Shown: in pieces, positions 5,862-7,051 of the stretch
Layout of the letters: every line of letters begins with the position of its first letter
Numbering within the stretch: the stretch's first letter is position 1
Source of the DNA: Sedimenticola sp.
GTDB lineage: Bacteria; Pseudomonadota; Gammaproteobacteria; Chromatiales; Chromatiaceae
Direction of reading: 5' to 3'
Assembly (NCBI GenBank): GCA_027038775.1
Contig: JALWGP010000372.1
Coordinates: 1 to 7,051 of the forward strand
Length of the DNA stretch: 7,051 bases
Notes under the pieces: generated by a model
The model's input: only the letters and a program-made list of their open reading frames with translations
What the model was told of the DNA's origin: nothing
The model's database searches: none
Position numbers and translations under genes: made by a program

Positions 5862-7051
5862 CCTTCTGGATCATCGTGGCCCTGCTGCTGGGGCTGGTAC
5901 TGGCGGTTCTGCTGTGGGCGCTGCTGCGCCAGCGGAGCGAGATCGTGGACGAGGCGCGCGAGCGCAACATCCGCGTGGCGCGGGAGAAACTGAAGGAGCT
6001 GGAGGCCGAATACCAGGCCGGCAACCTCGACGAGGAGGCCTTCACCCAGGCGAAAGCGGAGCTGGAACAGGAGCTGCTCGAGGACACCTCGGTGGCGGAG
6101 CAGCGCGTGAGCGTCAGTGCCTTCGGTCAGCGCGTGGGGGCGGCTCTCCTGGCCGTGCTGCTGCCTGCCGCCAGCCTGGGGCTCTACTTCGTTCTCGGTA
6201 CGCCCGAGGCCCTGGACGGGAGCGCGACGACCCCCATGGCCGGCAGTCCCCATGGGAAGGGGGGCAAGGCACCCACCATGGCCGAGGTGCAGGCGGCACT
6301 CGAGCAGCGGGTGCAGGAGCAGCCGGAGGACGCGGAGGCGTGGTTCATGCTGGGGCGCATCTACGCCAGCCTGCAGCGCTTCGGTGACGCCGCCAATGCC
6401 TATGAGAAGGTGGCGAAACTCACCGACAACCACCCCCAGGCGCTCATCGCCTGGGCCGACGCCCTGGCCATGACCCAGGGCGGTCGCCTCCGCGGCAAGC
6501 CCTACGAGCTGGTGAAGCAGGCGCTGGAGCAGGCACCGGAGGACACCACCGCCCTGTGGCTGGCCGGCCAGGGGGCGCGCGAGGCAGGGGACTACCAGAA
6601 CGCCGTCTACTACTGGCGCCAGGCCGAGGCGGGCCTTGCCGACCAGCCCGAATACGTGCAGGAGCTGCGCGGCCTCATCGCCGCGGCCAAGAAGATGGCG
6701 GCCAGCCAGGGGATCGAGGTGGAGGATCCCGGCTCTTCGGTGGACCTGAAGGCGGTGGCTTCCGGCATCGAACTCAAGGTGAGCCTGTCGCCGGAGCTGA
6801 AGGAGAAGGTGAAGCCCGACGAGCCGCTCTTCATCTTCGCCAAGGCGGTGAATGGTCCGCCCATGCCGGTGGCGGCCATCCGCCTCGCCGCGGGTGAACT
6901 GCCTGCCACCGTCACCCTGAACGACAGCCATCTCCTGCGTGGTGGAAAACTCACCGACCACAAGCAGCTGAAGATTGGAGCACGCATCGCCCGCAGCGGC
7001 GAGCCCACGGCGGCCAGCGGCGACCTGCAGAGTGCCGAGGTGGTGGTGGAG
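5858..7051 (+). CDS. ccmI: CcmI, TPR apocytochrome c chaperone (right end cut by window)
   Basis: CcmI binds the C-terminus of apocytochromes c and delivers them to CcmF and CcmH. The frame stays open for 398 codons to the right edge, so the stop lies outside. Visible parts are a first membrane helix (about 3-23), a charged helical cytoplasmic loop likely to form a coiled coil (about 25-85), a second helix (about 93-114), a Gly/Pro/Lys linker (115-140), a periplasmic TPR region (about 141-285, with AWFMLGRIYASLQRFGDAANAY at 161-182 split across one repeat and ALWLAGQGAREAGDYQNAV at 232-250 another) and a C-terminal beta domain (about 296-398, with LFIFAKAVNGPPMPVAAIRL at 324-343). The last residues, SGDLQSAEVVVE, look like the family's C-terminal end, so probably only a small part is missing. 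The start overlaps ccmH as ATGA. Confidence 0.94.
   Translation, partial: MTFWIIVALLLGLVLAVLLWALLRQRSEIVDEARERNIRVAREKLKELEAEYQAGNLDEEAFTQAKAELEQELLEDTSVAEQRVSVSAFGQRVGAALLAVLLPAASLGLYFVLGTPEALDGSATTPMAGSPHGKGGKAPTMAEVQAALEQRVQEQPEDAEAWFMLGRIYASLQRFGDAANAYEKVAKLTDNHPQALIAWADALAMTQGGRLRGKPYELVKQALEQAPEDTTALWLAGQGAREAGDYQNAVYYWRQAEAGLADQPEYVQELRGLIAAAKKMAASQGIEVEDPGSSVDLKAVASGIELKVSLSPELKEKVKPDEPLFIFAKAVNGPPMPVAAIRLAAGELPATVTLNDSHLLRGGKLTDHKQLKIGARIARSGEPTAASGDLQSAEVVVE

Noticed and set aside
5672..6961. 429-codon antisense open frame across ccmH and ccmI
   Set aside because: It is a shadow of real coding DNA, with no recognisable domain and a composition biased by the opposite strand.
17..7051. 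A novel biological system hidden in the operon
   Set aside because: Every gene matches a known Ccm component with its key residues in place; there are no extra genes, CRISPR arrays, transposases or unexplained coding stretches apart from the ccmB/ccmC gap.

Overview
The window is a nearly complete System I (Ccm) cytochrome c maturation operon, all on the + strand, in the order ccmA-ccmB-[212-base gap]-ccmC-ccmD-ccmE-ccmF-ccmG-ccmH-ccmI. The DNA is GC-rich with strong G/C preference at third codon positions. The order ABCDEFGHI, a separate CcmH and CcmI (fused in Escherichia coli) and the LRCLVCQNQ and WCVSC motifs suggest a high-GC gammaproteobacterium of the Pseudomonas or purple-sulfur/sulfur-oxidiser type. 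The species cannot be named from this sequence. A respiratory or photosynthetic organism with c-type cytochromes is implied.

Layout: 17-652 encodes the ATPase CcmA and 645-1313 the membrane protein CcmB. Bases 1314-1525 hold no convincing gene but contain a palindromic, repeat-like sequence. From 1526 to the right edge the genes run without a break: ccmC (heme handling, WWD domain), ccmD (58-residue membrane peptide), ccmE (heme chaperone), ccmF (heme lyase core), ccmG (thioredoxin-like reductant), ccmH (CXXC apocytochrome reductant) and ccmI (apocytochrome chaperone, open at the right edge). Every junction except ccmB/ccmC overlaps by 1 to 8 bases, mostly as ATGA, and most starts have a good Shine-Dalgarno sequence. 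This points to one co-transcribed, translationally coupled unit.

How the genes work together (family knowledge): CcmC with CcmD loads heme onto a histidine of CcmE in the periplasm. The CcmAB ATPase releases holo-CcmE from CcmCD. CcmE carries heme to CcmF. CcmG and CcmH keep the CXXCH cysteines of the apocytochrome reduced, CcmI holds the apocytochrome, and CcmF/H/I makes the thioether bonds. The diagnostic residues of each protein are present and no gene looks broken.

I see no unknown biological system here. The one part that the operon does not explain is the ccmB/ccmC gap. It has a 26-bp near-palindrome bounded by GTCA/TGAC, other short repeats, and a copy of the palindrome's CGGGATGAC arm in inverted orientation running across the ccmC start codon. 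It looks like a dispersed intergenic repeat or small nonautonomous element that entered an otherwise gapless operon. No tRNA, rRNA, CRISPR array, insertion-sequence transposase or confident promoter or terminator was found.
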